A stretch of DNA of 64,000 bases from Aneurinibacillus sp. Ricciae_BoGa-3 (GCF_028421645.1 NZ_CP116887.1:3784001-3848000); one strand, 5' to 3'. Positions 1 through 12,015 are shown, numbered from the stretch's first letter. The notes: generated by a model not told the origin, from the letters alone. Program-made: numbers and translations.

Positions 1-1959
1 CGGCTCATGAAGCTTGGCCATCGAATGGAATGCAGCGAGGTAATCTGCTTGATCAAGCAGCGGCTGGGTTTGTGCCTTGACGTCAGCAAAGGCGTTCCAC
101 AGTTGCCGCTCAGCGTCCGTTTCAAATAGGCCAGGATTGACCTGGGTGGCTTCGGCCTTTTTCGCCAGGTTATTGACGCGGTTAAAGGAATCCACAATGA
201 CCTTGAAGTCCGCGCCTTTTTCCGTTTCATCCGCAAAGATTGCCCGCAGTACATCCGCCCGCTTCACGATCGAACCCACATTGGACGTATCGACTGCGAG
301 GACAGCATCGATCAGGTCATAGCGGATGCCTCTTTCCTGCAAGAGATTTTTCAGGCGCAGCGTAAAGAAGTCCTGAAGGTCTTTTTTCACTTCCTCTTTG
401 CCCCGCTTAAGTAGTTTGCGATCCTCAAGGATGGCCAGTGACAGGCTAAACAGCGTGTCAAGAGTCAGGGACACGCCTCGATCCAGTAAGATCTGCACGA
501 TACCTGTTGCCTGGCGCCGCAGCGCATACGGATCGGCTGAACCGGTCGGAATGATGCCAATCGCGAAACAACCTGCGATAGTGTCGATTTTGTCTGCAAT
601 GCTAAGCACAGCGCCCGTTTCCGTTTCCGGGAGCTTGTCGCCTGCAAATCTAGGCAGGTAATGTTCAAAAATTGCCTGGGCAACTGTTTGATCTTCCCCA
701 AGCAGCCGGGCGTATCGTTCACCCATAATGCCCTGCAGTTCCGGGAACTCATATACCATATGGCTGACCAGATCAAACTTAGCGATGCTGGCGGCGCGGT
801 CTATTTTTTGTTTTTCGTCCGCTGGTATCTGTATTGAATCCGCGATGGACAGCGCGGCTTCACGGACACGGCGGATTTTATCGCCGATGGTACCAAGCTC
901 TTCGTGGAATACCACAGTTTCAAGCCGCTTAAGCGCATCATCAATCTTCATTTTCTGGTCTTCTTCATAGAAGAAGCGGGCATCAGAGAGCCGGGCACGG
1001 AGTACTTTTTCATTGCCTTTGGCCACCGTCTCAAGGCCTTTATCGTCGCCATTGCGGACAGTGACGAAATACGGCAGCAGCTCGCCATCTTTATTCTCTA
1101 CAGGAAAATAGCGCTGATGCTCACGCATGGAGGTGACGAGCACCTCACGCGGAATGTGCAGATATTCTTCTTCAAAACCGCCTGACAAAGTGGTGGGATA
1201 CTCAACCAGATGGACAACTTCATCAAGCAGCCCTTCCTCTGTCGGAATGCTCCAGCCTTTTTGGGTTTCCATCTCTCTAATCTGCGAGAGAATACGGGCA
1301 CGACGCTCCTCTGGATTCACCATTACATACTGTTCAGCGAGACGGGAAGTATAATCCTCAGGTCGCTCAATGGTCACGGTGTCACCAAGGAAACGATGTC
1401 CGCGTGACGTGTTACCGGTATGAACACCAGCAATTTCAAACGGGATAATGTCGGTTCCAAACAGCGCCACCATCCAGCGAATTGGCCGCACGAATTTGAC
1501 ATCATGAGCGCCCCAGCGCATGTTTTTTGGAAAAGACATCGCTACAATTAATTCGCGCAGCGCAGGAAGCAGCTGTTGGGTAGACTGACCGGCCTGGTGT
1601 TTGCGTGCAAATACGTATTCCACACCGTTTACTTCTTGCAAATATAAATCTTCTGCATTAAGTCCTTTTCCGCGTGCAAAACCGAGCGCTGCTTTCGTCC
1701 AGGCGCCGTTGTCATCCACCGCGATCTTCTTGGCAGGGCCCCGAAGTTCTTCGTTGACGTCCTCCTGCTGCTCATTGACATGTGTGATGAGCACGGCGAA
1801 TCGGCGTGGTGTTTCATACCCGGCTGCTTCCCCATAAGAAATTCGGTTGGCGGTAAGCCAGGCTGTTACTTTATCTTTTAACTGTTCACAGGCACCCGTC
1901 GCGAAACGCGCAGGCATCTCTTCTGTACCAATTTCGATTAAAAGGCTGCGTGTGGCCAT
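1..1959 (-). CDS. glyS: Glycyl-tRNA synthetase beta subunit (3' end outside window)
   Basis: Beta subunit of the bacterial alpha2beta2 glycyl-tRNA synthetase; it binds tRNA-Gly and works with the GlyQ catalytic subunit in the cytosol. The reading frame opens MATRSLLIEIGTEEMPARF, the conserved GlyS N-terminus, and stays open for 653 codons to the window edge. The family is about 680-690 residues, so only some 30-40 C-terminal residues are missing. The start lies 2 bases after the glyQ stop and has a good Shine-Dalgarno sequence (AAGGAGG) inside the end of glyQ, which implies translational coupling. Expression should be set by the T-box leader in front of glyQ. Confidence 0.97.
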   Translation of the reverse strand, partial: MATRSLLIEIGTEEMPARFATGACEQLKDKVTAWLTANRISYGEAAGYETPRRFAVLITHVNEQQEDVNEELRGPAKKIAVDDNGAWTKAALGFARGKGLNAEDLYLQEVNGVEYVFARKHQAGQSTQQLLPALRELIVAMSFPKNMRWGAHDVKFVRPIRWMVALFGTDIIPFEIAGVHTGNTSRGHRFLGDTVTIERPEDYTSRLAEQYVMVNPEERRARILSQIREMETQKGWSIPTEEGLLDEVVHLVEYPTTLSGGFEEEYLHIPREVLVTSMREHQRYFPVENKDGELLPYFVTVRNGDDKGLETVAKGNEKVLRARLSDARFFYEEDQKMKIDDALKRLETVVFHEELGTIGDKIRRVREAALSIADSIQIPADEKQKIDRAASIAKFDLVSHMVYEFPELQGIMGERYARLLGEDQTVAQAIFEHYLPRFAGDKLPETETGAVLSIADKIDTIAGCFAIGIIPTGSADPYALRRQATGIVQILLDRGVSLTLDTLFSLSLAILEDRKLLKRGKEEVKKDLQDFFTLRLKNLLQERGIRYDLIDAVLAVDTSNVGSIVKRADVLRAIFADETEKGADFKVIVDSFNRVNNLAKKAEATQVNPGLFETDAERQLWNAFADVKAQTQPLLDQADYLAAFHSMAKLHEP

Positions 1960-1961
1960 GA

Positions 1962-2840
1962 TTATTCAACCTCCTTCTTCAGCATCGGGAATCCCAGTTC
2001 TTCTCGCACCGTATAGTAGGTGTGCGCCACTTCACGCGCCAGGTTGCGGACCCTTGTAATGTATCCTGTTCTTTCCGTAACACTGATGGCGCCCCGCGCA
2101 TCCAGCTGGTTAAACGTATGGGAGCATTTCAAGACGTAGTCATAAGCCGGTAGCACCAGCTTTTGTTCCATACAGCGTTTTGCTTCCGACTCATATGTGC
2201 TGAACAGGGAGAACAGCATAGAAACATCGGAGACTTCAAACGTATACTTGGAATGTTCATATTCGGCCTGCTTGAATACGTCCCCATACGTGAAGCCGTT
2301 AACCCATTCTAAGTCGAATACATTTTCTTTGTTTTGAATATAGGAGGCAAGTCGCTCCAATCCGTAGGTAATTTCAACGGCTACCGGGCTGCAGTCGATA
2401 CCGCCAACCTGCTGGAAATAGGTGAATTGCGTGACTTCCATACCGTCCAGCCAGACTTCCCATCCGAGGCCCCATGCGCCAAGCGTTGGAGCTTCCCAGT
2501 TGTCTTCCACGAAACGAATATCATGCAGGAGCGGATCAATGCCAAGCTCACGCAGGCTGTCCAGGTACAGCTCCTGGATATTATCAGGAGACGGCTTCAT
2601 AATCACCTGAAACTGATGGTGCTGATACAGGCGGTTCGGGTTCTCACCATAGCGGCCGTCTGCCGGGCGGCGCGATGGCTCCACGTAAGCCACATTCCAC
2701 GGCTCAGGGCCAATGGATCTTAGAAAAGTTGCCGGGTTCATGGTACCCGCTCCCTTTTCCACATCGTAAGGCTGTACAATTAAACAATTTTGCCGGGCCC
2801 AGAAATTTTGCAGGGAAAGAATCATATCCTGAAAGTTCAT
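1962..2840 (-). CDS. glyQ: Glycyl-tRNA synthetase alpha subunit
   Basis: Catalytic alpha subunit of tetrameric glycyl-tRNA synthetase; it makes glycyl-adenylate and charges tRNA-Gly. The 292-residue product has the family's length and opens [19 protein letters not shown], with the class II core following (for example [16 protein letters not shown] near residue 60). GAGGT lies 6 bases before the ATG. It is the first gene of a glyQ-glyS operon and follows a T-box leader with its own terminator, so transcription should rise when uncharged tRNA-Gly accumulates. Confidence 0.97.
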   Translation of the reverse strand: MNFQDMILSLQNFWARQNCLIVQPYDVEKGAGTMNPATFLRSIGPEPWNVAYVEPSRRPADGRYGENPNRLYQHHQFQVIMKPSPDNIQELYLDSLRELGIDPLLHDIRFVEDNWEAPTLGAWGLGWEVWLDGMEVTQFTYFQQVGGIDCSPVAVEITYGLERLASYIQNKENVFDLEWVNGFTYGDVFKQAEYEHSKYTFEVSDVSMLFSLFSTYESEAKRCMEQKLVLPAYDYVLKCSHTFNQLDARGAISVTERTGYITRVRNLAREVAHTYYTVREELGFPMLKKEVE

Positions 2841-2865
2841 CTGATTACCTCATTCCTTTTTCAAA

Positions 2866-3112
2866 ATTAAAAAACTCCCGTCCCTATACGGTATCATCGG
2901 ATACGGTATAGGGACGGGAGTTTGCTTCCCGCGGTTCCACCCTATTTGACAGGAGTAAATCCTGTCCACTTTCACATCGTAAGTGCTCAGAAGCGCCCTT
3001 CACCAGCTGCACCCGCCAGGCTCTCACTATCCCCGGCTCGCTTTGGAAGCTCAATCTGGTTACTCTTCTTCGTCATTGCACGAAAAAGTCTTTATTTCGT
3101 TGCTACTATATA
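2866..3112 (-). promoter_or_regulatory. T-box leader of glyQS
   Basis: Read on the minus strand this leader contains the hallmark T-box sequence AGGGTGGAACCGCGG at 2943-2929. A strong hairpin terminator follows immediately at 2923-2868, with arms AAACTCCCGTCCC / GGGACGGGAGTTT and a T-run. Upstream is a stem I-like region with paired AACCAG / CTGGTG. A GGC triplet, a glycine codon, lies in an unpaired purine-rich stretch near 2997-2995 and is the likely specifier. The placement before glyQ agrees with glycine control. The 5' boundary is approximate and the specifier assignment is inference. Confidence 0.93.
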
Positions 3113-3130
3113 TGATGAGGAGCCCCTCTG

Positions 3131-3910
3131 TCAACTTTCTTGTTGCCGGGGTTTGTCTTCTATTAGGGGAGCCATTTTCTCTAGCTGTTCGAGAAATTTG
3201 CGAGACTTAAGCCGAATTCCCGTATACTCGTCCAGAAAAGTATGCATCACGCGGCGCAGCTGCTCTTTCGTTTCAGGCTTTACATTAATGCTGCCCAACT
3301 GGTTCATGTGCATGTGGGACAAATACTGCAGAACCTTCACCGCCCCGGGACCTGTAGGGATCGTATGCGGATCCCGGCTTGCGCAGTTGTGGCAGAGAAA
3401 GCCGCCTTCCCTGATACTGAAAAAAAACGGCACATTTACCGCCCCGCAATTCACACAGGCATCCAGCCGCGGACGGTATCCGGTTGACTGCAGCAGTTTC
3501 ATTTCAAATAGCCGGGCAATAATCTCTATATCCTTGCCTTCATCGATGGATGTCAGGGCAAGCAGCAGCGTATCGAATAGATACGAATTTGGCTCCCGAT
3601 CTTCTGTCATGCGGTCCAGGAACTCACAAAGATAGACCGCATAAGCGGTCTTAGTCAAATCTTCCCGGATTGTTCGAAAAGACCGGAGTAAATCCCCCTG
3701 CTGCAGGGAGCCCATCCCTGAGCCTGCCTGGTAGAGAAAATAACCGTGTGTAAAAAGCTGGGCAACAGCAGTAAAACGGCTTTTTGACTTTTTGGCTCCA
3801 CGTGCCATAATCGCGATTTTTCCGGCTTCGCGGGTATAGACGGTGAGTACTTTGTTGGCTTCCCCATAATCTGTAGTGCGGACAACAATTCCTTCCGATT
3901 TTCCTATCAT
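3131..3910 (-). CDS. recO: DNA repair protein RecO
   Basis: RecO mediates RecA loading and strand annealing in the RecF pathway. The product opens MIGKSEGIVVRTTDYGEANK, the usual OB-fold start of RecO. It carries a CVNCG ... CHNC zinc-binding motif around residues 150-175, and the total of 259 residues fits the family. The open frame extends five codons further upstream, but GAGGGGG sits 6-7 bases before this ATG, so the start is placed here. It lies downstream of era and yqzL in the usual Bacillus order and ends just before the glyQS leader. Confidence 0.95.
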   Translation of the reverse strand: MIGKSEGIVVRTTDYGEANKVLTVYTREAGKIAIMARGAKKSKSRFTAVAQLFTHGYFLYQAGSGMGSLQQGDLLRSFRTIREDLTKTAYAVYLCEFLDRMTEDREPNSYLFDTLLLALTSIDEGKDIEIIARLFEMKLLQSTGYRPRLDACVNCGAVNVPFFFSIREGGFLCHNCASRDPHTIPTGPGAVKVLQYLSHMHMNQLGSINVKPETKEQLRRVMHTFLDEYTGIRLKSRKFLEQLEKMAPLIEDKPRQQES

Positions 3911-3936
3911 TTGTTTCCCCCTCACTACGCTTATGT

Positions 3937-4083
3937 TTATATGTTGAGAGGTTCTTCTGTTTGGTCCTGCAGGGCTTCCTCCATCGGGTGAAGGTCAAGA
4001 TAGTTCTTATGCTCCGTATATAACATATACGCGTCGAGGCTGCCTGTCATCTTAAAGTAATTCCAGGAAAAATCTTTAATCAT
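3937..4083 (-). CDS. yqzL: YqzL-like small protein
   Basis: A 48-residue protein starting MIKDFSWNYFKMTGSLDAYM, matching the small YqzL family that sits between era and recO in Bacillus. The function is unknown. It is acidic towards the C-terminus, with no membrane segment or cysteines. An AAAGGATGG sequence precedes the ATG. It lies about 100 bases after era and 27 bases before recO, so it is probably in the same transcript. The short length makes it easy to miss. Confidence 0.88.
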   Translation of the reverse strand: MIKDFSWNYFKMTGSLDAYMLYTEHKNYLDLHPMEEALQDQTEEPLNI

Positions 4084-4187
4084 CTGTTATCCATCCTTTC
4101 GGAAAAGATAAAGCATCCACCAGAAAGATAGTTATATCATGACCCGCAGGGAACCCTGTTATCCGATGGAATATTTGACAGTTTCCC

Positions 4188-5972
<1,785 letters not shown>

Positions 5973-5984
5973 TGTTTGTTCACC

Positions 5985-6467
5985 TTATTCGCGAACCAAT
6001 CCCACCCGGTTCAGGATTTCCTCCTGCCTGCCAAACATTTCTTTCTCCTCTTCTTCCGTTCCGTGGTCATAGCCGATCAGATGAAGGAATCCATGCGCTG
6101 TAAGAAAGCCCATCTCACGCTCAAAGGAATGTCCATACTCCTCTGCCTGCTCTTTCGCCCGCGGAATCGAGATAATAATATCTCCCAGCATAGTTGGCAT
6201 CTCTTGATCTTCTTCATCAACGAAGATTTCGACTTCATCTTCTCCCTGTTCGGTCATGGCAAAGGAGAGCACATCGGTCGGCCGGTCAATTCCACGATAC
6301 TCCCGGTTTAACTCATGAATCCTTTCGTCATCCACGAACGATACGACAACTTCCCCTTCAATCTCTTCAAGCTCCGCTGCGGCGTTTAATACCTTTCGCA
6401 GCAAGTTAAGCAGTTCCTCATTCAGTTCCTCGCTATAATCCTGGACAAATTCAACATCAATTGTCAC
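5985..6467 (-). CDS. ybeY: Endoribonuclease YbeY (rRNA maturation)
   Basis: Single-strand-specific metallo-endoribonuclease needed for 16S rRNA 3' processing and ribosome quality control. The zinc motif HGFLHLIGYDH is present near residue 124; total length is 160. The start codon is GTG and overlaps the pgpH stop as GTGA, so it is translationally coupled to pgpH. The acidic central stretch (EQGEDEVEIFVDEED) is somewhat longer than in many homologues. Confidence 0.96.
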   Translation of the reverse strand: MTIDVEFVQDYSEELNEELLNLLRKVLNAAAELEEIEGEVVVSFVDDERIHELNREYRGIDRPTDVLSFAMTEQGEDEVEIFVDEEDQEMPTMLGDIIISIPRAKEQAEEYGHSFEREMGFLTAHGFLHLIGYDHGTEEEEKEMFGRQEEILNRVGLVRE

Positions 6468-8578
6468 GCCTGCTTCACCGCCATTTGTTTATCATCCGGG
6501 TATTCAATCCGGTTGTGGAAAAATCCCTGTAGGGTCTCGCATATCGTCTTCGCCACGATTTCAAGTTCCTGCATCGTAATGTTACATTCATTAAATTGCC
6601 CATCTTCTATCCGTTCTGCAATAATGCGCCGGACAATCTGCTCGATCCGGTCCGGGGTTGGCTTGCTCAAAGAACGTACCGCTGCTTCCGCACTGTCACA
6701 CACGCTCACAACCGCCGCTTCCCGTGTCTGAGGTTTCGGGCCCGGATAACGATAGTCGCTCTCCGGAATCGGGGTATCAGACAGCTTGCAGGCCTTATGG
6801 AAGAAGTATTTCAAAAGGGTTGTGCCATGATGCTGTTCCGCAATGTCCCGGATCGCCCGCGGCATATTGTGCTCTTCAAGCATTTTAGAACCATCATAGG
6901 CATGGGCGATAATAATTCGCTTGCTTAAACCCGGTGCTAAGGAGTCATGCGGATTTTCCCGGTTCATCTGATTCTCAATAAAAAACTGCGGCCGCTTCAT
7001 CTTCCCTACATCATGGTAATAAGAACCAACTCTGGCCAACAAGCCATTAGCGCCTATTGCTTCGCAAGCTGCTTCTGAAAGGCTGCCGACCATCATACTA
7101 TGGTGGTAAGTTCCCGGTGTCTCCATGAGCAGCCTGCGCAGGAGCGGCTGGTTCGGATTGCCCAGTTCAATGAGGCGCAGCGGGGATAACATCCCGAAGA
7201 AACCTTCGAAAAAGGGCAGAAAACCTACCGTTAAGACCGCAGCGGCGATACCGCTTGCCGCGCCAAACCCGTAAAGAAGCAGCAGATCGCGCCAATTGCC
7301 GGTTGTATACATGAGAAGAAAAATGGCAGAAATGATTAAAAGGTTGCCCAGCGAGACGAGGAATCCTGCCCGCATAATCCTGCTCCGCTTAATCGCCTTG
7401 CCAAGTGAGTACGTAGCGACGAGGCTTGACATCAGGGCAAAAAGGCTGAACCTAAAATCGAACGGCAATAGGCTCCCATAGTTAAAGATAACCCCGGCAA
7501 TCATGGAAAAGATCACGCTGACTATAACGGCAATCTGTGTATTCAGCAGGATGGCTGTAAGCATTGCCCCTAACGCCACAGGAGCCAGATAGCCGCCTAC
7601 GACAAAATCGATGAAGTGGCTGTAACTGGCGATTTTCATGACGATTGTGTTCAAAAAGATAATGAATCCCAGCATAAGCAGCATGCTATTATTCTCGTAA
7701 ATGTGACGGTAGTGCCGGGCAAGATACACAGCCAGGAACCCGACTGTAAATGCCGTGATAATGCCCAGTCCAATAAACGGAAACTTGCTGGCATTGTTCG
7801 CGAGAAGCCCTGCCGCACTCAATTTGCGGTGGATCTCCTCAGACACATACTGCCCCTTCTCGACAAGGACTTCGCCTTTATAGATCATAGTCGGCTTAAC
7901 CATTCTGCGAACCGATTCTTTTAAATCTTTGGTGGCCTGTTCATCAATGGTCAAGTTTGGGATAATGCTGGCAATAGCTGCGGCCCTTACAACTTTGCGG
8001 GCTTTGCTATCCATATCCGATAACACGATCTGCTGGTTAACCCGCTGCTGCACCGCATCCCGCGAAGTTGTCTGGTCAACCCCCCGCACCATGATCGCCG
8101 ATACAACCCTTGACGTTTCCTTGTTTGCCGCTTCAAGTTCCGATTTGGACAGCGTTAAAAGGGTCTGCAGTACATCCTGCGGCAGGGAAATCGGCGCATT
8201 GTCTTTCAGCTCCTGCAAGCGCTGTGCAGGCGTAAGACTCCCATCTGCCGTCAGTTCCACCGCTTTCTTGTACACAAACTCTGTTAACTTAAGCTGATTC
8301 GCCGTAATGCTGTCATCCCTTGAATAAACAGGCTGTACCTCAGCTACCGCCTTCTGTCGCGCACTCTCAGTGGCTTCCGCATCCTCAACTGTTACCGGTG
8401 CGGTCAGCGTAACGTTGCTGATGGTATTTACATTTAAGTCAAATGTTTTCGGCAGCACGTTTCCCATAAGCGGCAAATAGATGCCGATACCAATTAACAA
8501 GAAGAGAATTCTTCTAACCGCAACGCTGCGTTTCCAAGACTCGGGCACATTCAGATGCAGACGTTTTTTAGCAAACAT
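6464..8578 (-). CDS. pgpH: Membrane HD-family c-di-AMP phosphodiesterase PgpH (YqfF)
   Basis: 7TMR-HD protein; characterised members hydrolyse c-di-AMP. At 704 residues it has the family architecture. An N-terminal membrane anchor lies near residues 25-45, followed by an extracytoplasmic 7TMR-HDED domain to about 280. A block of about seven membrane helices spans 285-470, and a cytoplasmic HD domain follows with HHSMMVGS and YYHDVGKMKRPQFF. The order phoH-pgpH-ybeY-dgkA is as in B. subtilis. The RBS AAAGGGG precedes the ATG. Confidence 0.96.
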   Translation of the reverse strand: MFAKKRLHLNVPESWKRSVAVRRILFLLIGIGIYLPLMGNVLPKTFDLNVNTISNVTLTAPVTVEDAEATESARQKAVAEVQPVYSRDDSITANQLKLTEFVYKKAVELTADGSLTPAQRLQELKDNAPISLPQDVLQTLLTLSKSELEAANKETSRVVSAIMVRGVDQTTSRDAVQQRVNQQIVLSDMDSKARKVVRAAAIASIIPNLTIDEQATKDLKESVRRMVKPTMIYKGEVLVEKGQYVSEEIHRKLSAAGLLANNASKFPFIGLGIITAFTVGFLAVYLARHYRHIYENNSMLLMLGFIIFLNTIVMKIASYSHFIDFVVGGYLAPVALGAMLTAILLNTQIAVIVSVIFSMIAGVIFNYGSLLPFDFRFSLFALMSSLVATYSLGKAIKRSRIMRAGFLVSLGNLLIISAIFLLMYTTGNWRDLLLLYGFGAASGIAAAVLTVGFLPFFEGFFGMLSPLRLIELGNPNQPLLRRLLMETPGTYHHSMMVGSLSEAACEAIGANGLLARVGSYYHDVGKMKRPQFFIENQMNRENPHDSLAPGLSKRIIIAHAYDGSKMLEEHNMPRAIRDIAEQHHGTTLLKYFFHKACKLSDTPIPESDYRYPGPKPQTREAAVVSVCDSAEAAVRSLSKPTPDRIEQIVRRIIAERIEDGQFNECNITMQELEIVAKTICETLQGFFHNRIEYPDDKQMAVKQA

Positions 8579-8595
8579 TTCTGTTACAACCCCTT

Positions 8596-9573
8596 TTACC
8601 GGGACGTTTCACTATCACCCTCGTATGCGCTGATCATTTTCTGAACAAGCGGGTGCCTTACAACGTCCGCCCCGGATAAATAAACAAAAGATATACCCTC
8701 TATTCCCTCAAGTATCCGGCTTGCATCCTGTAGTCCGGATTTTTTTCCGCGCGGAAGATCAACCTGGGTCACGTCACCTGTGATAACCATCTTTGATCCA
8801 AAACCAAGGCGCGTTAAAAACATCTTCATCTGTTCAGGCGTCGTGTTCTGCGCCTCATCGAGAATGATAAACGCATCATCAAGTGTACGCCCGCGCATAT
8901 AAGCAAGCGGTGCCACCTCGATGACGCCGCGCTCCATATATTTCGTCATGTTTTCAGCTGTAAGCAGATCACCCAGTGCGTCGTAAAGCGGGCGAAGATA
9001 CGGATCCACCTTCTCCTGCAAGTCACCAGGAAGAAAACCAAGATTTTCTCCGGCTTCTACCGCAGGCCTCGTTAAAATAATGCGCTTCACGCGATTGGCT
9101 TTCAGTGCCGTAACCGCCATAACGACGGCAAGATACGTCTTGCCGGTACCTGCCGGGCCAATGCCAAAAACAATGTCCTGTTTCTTAATAGACATCACGT
9201 AGTGGCGCTGGCCGAGTGTTTTCACCCGGATGGGTTTGCCCTTTACAGAAGTTGCAATGGGCTGCTCGTACAACTCAAGCAGTTCAGGCAGGGCTTCTTC
9301 CCTGGATAGCCTAATGGCATACAGGACATCCTGCTCCGATAATTTAATGCCGTTGCGCAGGAGGGTAGCTAGCACGTTAAGCAGCTGCACATTTCGCTCC
9401 ACTTCCTCTTCCCGGCCGGAAACTGTAATTTCTTCGCTCCGTGCAAAAAGATGGGCATCGGTTGCGTTTTCAATTTGTTTTAGAAAACTATCATGCGGGC
9501 CGAACAGCAAACTCGCTTCTTCCGCACTCTCAAGTCGTATCGTTTTGCTTGTTTCTACCTGCAAATACCTCAT
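8596..9573 (-). CDS. phoH: PhoH-like ATPase (YbeZ type)
   Basis: Cytosolic P-loop ATPase of the PhoH family, associated with RNA metabolism through its YbeY neighbour. Walker A is [11 protein letters not shown] near residue 139 and Walker B is FIILDEAQ near 235. Length is about 325. The ATG overlaps the yqfD stop as ATGA, but AGGAG lies only 2 bases before it. A TTG at 9564 would have 9-base spacing, so the true start may be three codons later. Confidence 0.95.
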   Translation of the reverse strand: MRYLQVETSKTIRLESAEEASLLFGPHDSFLKQIENATDAHLFARSEEITVSGREEEVERNVQLLNVLATLLRNGIKLSEQDVLYAIRLSREEALPELLELYEQPIATSVKGKPIRVKTLGQRHYVMSIKKQDIVFGIGPAGTGKTYLAVVMAVTALKANRVKRIILTRPAVEAGENLGFLPGDLQEKVDPYLRPLYDALGDLLTAENMTKYMERGVIEVAPLAYMRGRTLDDAFIILDEAQNTTPEQMKMFLTRLGFGSKMVITGDVTQVDLPRGKKSGLQDASRILEGIEGISFVYLSGADVVRHPLVQKMISAYEGDSETSR

Positions 9574-10796
9574 TCTCCTTCTTGAGTTATAGGACCTTCT
9601 TGAGTTTTAGGAATTTCTTGAATAATAGGACCATCTGCTCCGATATCTTCCACAACGATATCATGGAGCTTTATATAAACTTTACCATTCTCCACAGCCT
9701 GGTGCAAAACTTTTTCCGACTTTATATAGGCCCCCTTTTTAGCCTCTTTTAACAACTTTTCATTAGCAAATTTTTTCCCAAGAAGCACAGCTTCTTCTAC
9801 ACTCATGGTAACATCTTTTACCTCATTTTGTCTTACTATTTCTGTTTTTAAACCAATGGGCAGCTGTCTGTTTCCCACAGTGAGCATGGATGCATGCCCA
9901 TCCGTAACAAACTGCGGAAATGGCGTCCCGCCAAAACCCTGGAATTTTATGCTGTACTTTCCGATTAGCAGGTAGCGGTTTGTCCTGTTTTCACCCGTAA
10001 GCACAGACCTTTTTTGTTTAAGCGGCACCACGATGTCAGATTCATACCATACTTCCCCTTCGACCCGGCCTTGTGCCGCGACAGGGCGGAAGGATTCTTC
10101 ATTGCCCAGCATGCCGTCTATTAGAACCTGCCCTTTATTTACCCATTGATTCTTCTTGACAACCGGCTTTCCTCGCTCGGCGAATATAGAGTGAATCATC
10201 GCTTTTTTTGTTGCGATAATGCTGTGGGGAGGCGCTAGATCTTTTTTCTGCGGGAGCACCTTTTCCACGACGCGAATATACGCTGTGGTTCCTCTCATCT
10301 CAAACCCAATCCAAGAGGCTTGAGGTATCCGCTGTGTAAGTTGCTTCTGCACTTCAGAGGGATCAGGCAGCCGGAAAATGAATGTTTTCGGCTTGATTCC
10401 AAGTGAATTGGCAGCCTGCATAATTTGATTGGTGGGAATTTTTTCATTGCCGACAATCTCAACACGCCAAATGATATTCGAAAGCAGGTAAATCCCAAAA
10501 AAGAAAAAAACCGCTCCCGCAACAAACATAGAGCGTGTCCTGCCTCTGCGGAGAAGAAAGGGAAATCCGACTCGTTTCTTTATATGAACCCGGCAGCCGG
10601 TTTCTTTTAGAAACGGCTTTAAACTGTGAAAGCTGGCGAGCGGCAGGCTCATTTCGGCAATTTCACTTGTCGTTCGTTCGATATTCCACACTTCTATACC
10701 TTGTCCGATTAGACGGTTTAAAAACCGCTCCAGTCTTTTGCCACGCACCTGCAGAATAAGATAACCTCGGAACCAGTGAAGGCTGTTTCCATTCAT
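9570..10796 (-). CDS. yqfD: Sporulation protein YqfD
   Basis: 408-residue YqfD family protein of spore formers, conserved next to phoH and yqfC; its biochemical role is unknown. One membrane helix lies near residues 88-110 ([17 protein letters not shown]). It follows a basic N-terminal domain and precedes a large extracytoplasmic part. The extreme C-terminus holds tandem short phrases ([18 protein letters not shown]), a small low-complexity tail. The stop overlaps the phoH start, and yqfC lies 18 bases upstream. Confidence 0.94.
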   Translation of the reverse strand: MNGNSLHWFRGYLILQVRGKRLERFLNRLIGQGIEVWNIERTTSEIAEMSLPLASFHSLKPFLKETGCRVHIKKRVGFPFLLRRGRTRSMFVAGAVFFFFGIYLLSNIIWRVEIVGNEKIPTNQIMQAANSLGIKPKTFIFRLPDPSEVQKQLTQRIPQASWIGFEMRGTTAYIRVVEKVLPQKKDLAPPHSIIATKKAMIHSIFAERGKPVVKKNQWVNKGQVLIDGMLGNEESFRPVAAQGRVEGEVWYESDIVVPLKQKRSVLTGENRTNRYLLIGKYSIKFQGFGGTPFPQFVTDGHASMLTVGNRQLPIGLKTEIVRQNEVKDVTMSVEEAVLLGKKFANEKLLKEAKKGAYIKSEKVLHQAVENGKVYIKLHDIVVEDIGADGPIIQEIPKTQEGPITQEGE

Positions 10797-10814
10797 TGTT
10801 CTCCAACTCCTCCC

Positions 10815-11096
10815 CTACTCATCAAGAAAAATGACCTGATCAACAATGCCCTCTAACAGCACTTCTTCCGGAAGAATGGCCCGGATGACAAGTTTCTGGC
10901 CTCTGACAAGCAGCTGGCCTTTGGTTAAAAGTAAACGGAGTTCCTGTTGAGTGAAGGCAAGGACTCCGCGGTGGTTCTCTATATACATTTGAAGTTGCCC
11001 AATCATCGTAATGCGTGGCATCTCCATCGTGATATCCTGCGGAAAATCAAGGACGCCGGTTGATATTCTTCGCCATTTATCACGCCACTTTTTCAC
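10815..11096 (-). CDS. yqfC: Sporulation protein YqfC
   Basis: 93-residue YqfC family protein with the central phrase MPRITMIGQLQMYIENHRG typical of the family; sporulation-associated in B. subtilis, mechanism unknown. Both possible starts are GTG codons. The upstream one (11105) is only one base from AGGGG, while the one at 11096 has a 10-base spacing and gives the usual length, so it is preferred. It begins the yqfC-yqfD-phoH-pgpH-ybeY-dgkA-cdd-era series. No clear promoter was found in the 110 bases upstream. Confidence 0.9.
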   Translation of the reverse strand: MKKWRDKWRRISTGVLDFPQDITMEMPRITMIGQLQMYIENHRGVLAFTQQELRLLLTKGQLLVRGQKLVIRAILPEEVLLEGIVDQVIFLDE

Positions 11097-11212
11097 CGAC
11101 TTCACGCCCCTTTGTCTGCGGTGGTCAAAATGATTGCCTTATCCCATCCATACGCACCGGACTTGCTTTTTATGCCTGCAAAACCCGTTACAGGAGCGGG
11201 AAGAATAACGCA

Positions 11213-11250
11213 AAAAGCCCCTTACGCATATATATGCGTAAGGGGCTTTC
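11213..11250 (-). terminator. Terminator of rpsU-yqeY
   Basis: Nearly perfect hairpin with 16-base arms AAAGCCCCTTACGCAT / ATGCGTAAGGGGCTTT around a TATA loop, followed on the minus strand by a short T-run. It lies just after the yqeY stop codon. Confidence 0.92.
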
Positions 11251-11263
11251 GGTCGCCACAATA

Positions 11264-11710
11264 TTATTGAGGCAGCAATTCCTGCACAATCTTGTTCACA
11301 AGAGATCCATCGGCACGGCCTTTGACTTTCGGCATAAGCGCACCCATTACTTTTCCCATGTCTTTCTTGGAAGAAGCGCCGCTTTGCTGAATCGCTTCGC
11401 TCACCAGCTTGCGAATTTCTTCTTCATCCAATTGTTCAGGCATATATTCAATTAATACATTAATTTCATCGCGGGCGTGTGCTGCGAGGTCTTCACGACC
11501 AGCTTTTTCGAATTCTTGGAGGGAATCGCGCCTTTGCTTCAGCTCACGAGTCAAGACAGTTAACACTTCGTCGTCGGTTAATTCCTTGCCCTGGTTAATC
11601 TCTTCGTTCTTTACAGAAGATTTGACCATGCGAATCACGGAAAGTTTAAGCTTGTCTTTGCTCTTCATCGCCTGCTTCATCTCTTCGTTTAAACGTTCGA
11701 CGAGCTTCAT
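11264..11710 (-). CDS. yqeY: GatB/YqeY domain protein
   Basis: 148-residue YqeY family protein, a stand-alone version of the helical tail of GatB; tRNA binding is suggested by that relationship but not proven. The sequence opens [20 protein letters not shown] and contains [20 protein letters not shown] near 110-128, both family hallmarks. AGGAGG lies 8 bases upstream. It forms a two-gene unit with rpsU. Confidence 0.95.
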   Translation of the reverse strand: MKLVERLNEEMKQAMKSKDKLKLSVIRMVKSSVKNEEINQGKELTDDEVLTVLTRELKQRRDSLQEFEKAGREDLAAHARDEINVLIEYMPEQLDEEEIRKLVSEAIQQSGASSKKDMGKVMGALMPKVKGRADGSLVNKIVQELLPQ

Positions 11711-11722
11711 TAACTATTCCTC

Positions 11723-11896
11723 CTAGAATTTACGCTTGCGCGCTGCCTCGGACTTTTTCTTGCGCTTAATGCTAGGCTTTTCAAAGTGTCTACGTTTTTT
11801 AACTTCAGCAAGAATGCCATCTTTGGAGCAGTCACGTTTGAAACGACGTAGTGCCTGGTCTAACGACTCGTTTTTACGAATACGAACTTCTGCCAT
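11723..11896 (-). CDS. rpsU: 30S ribosomal protein S21
   Basis: 57-residue S21 beginning [20 protein letters not shown] and ending in the basic tail SEAARKRKF. It is part of the small subunit platform and is needed for initiation on many mRNAs. The stop lies 12 bases before the yqeY start. A consensus SigA promoter lies about 75-100 bases upstream. Confidence 0.97.
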   Translation of the reverse strand: MAEVRIRKNESLDQALRRFKRDCSKDGILAEVKKRRHFEKPSIKRKKKSEAARKRKF

Positions 11897-11969
11897 TTGT
11901 TTCCCCTCCCTCCGCCATAACCATCATGACAATGCAAACAAAAATGGTTTGCAAAAGTCGTCAAAAAAC

Positions 11970-11998
11970 ATTATATTATACCGATTAAATCAGGTCAA
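11970..11998 (-). promoter_or_regulatory. SigA-type promoter of rpsU-yqeY
   Basis: On the minus strand TTGACC (11998-11993), a 17-base spacer and TATAAT (11975-11970). A second TATAAT overlaps five bases upstream but would leave only 12 bases of spacing. Confidence 0.8.
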
Positions 11999-12015
11999 CC
12001 ATTTACTGCTCATTT

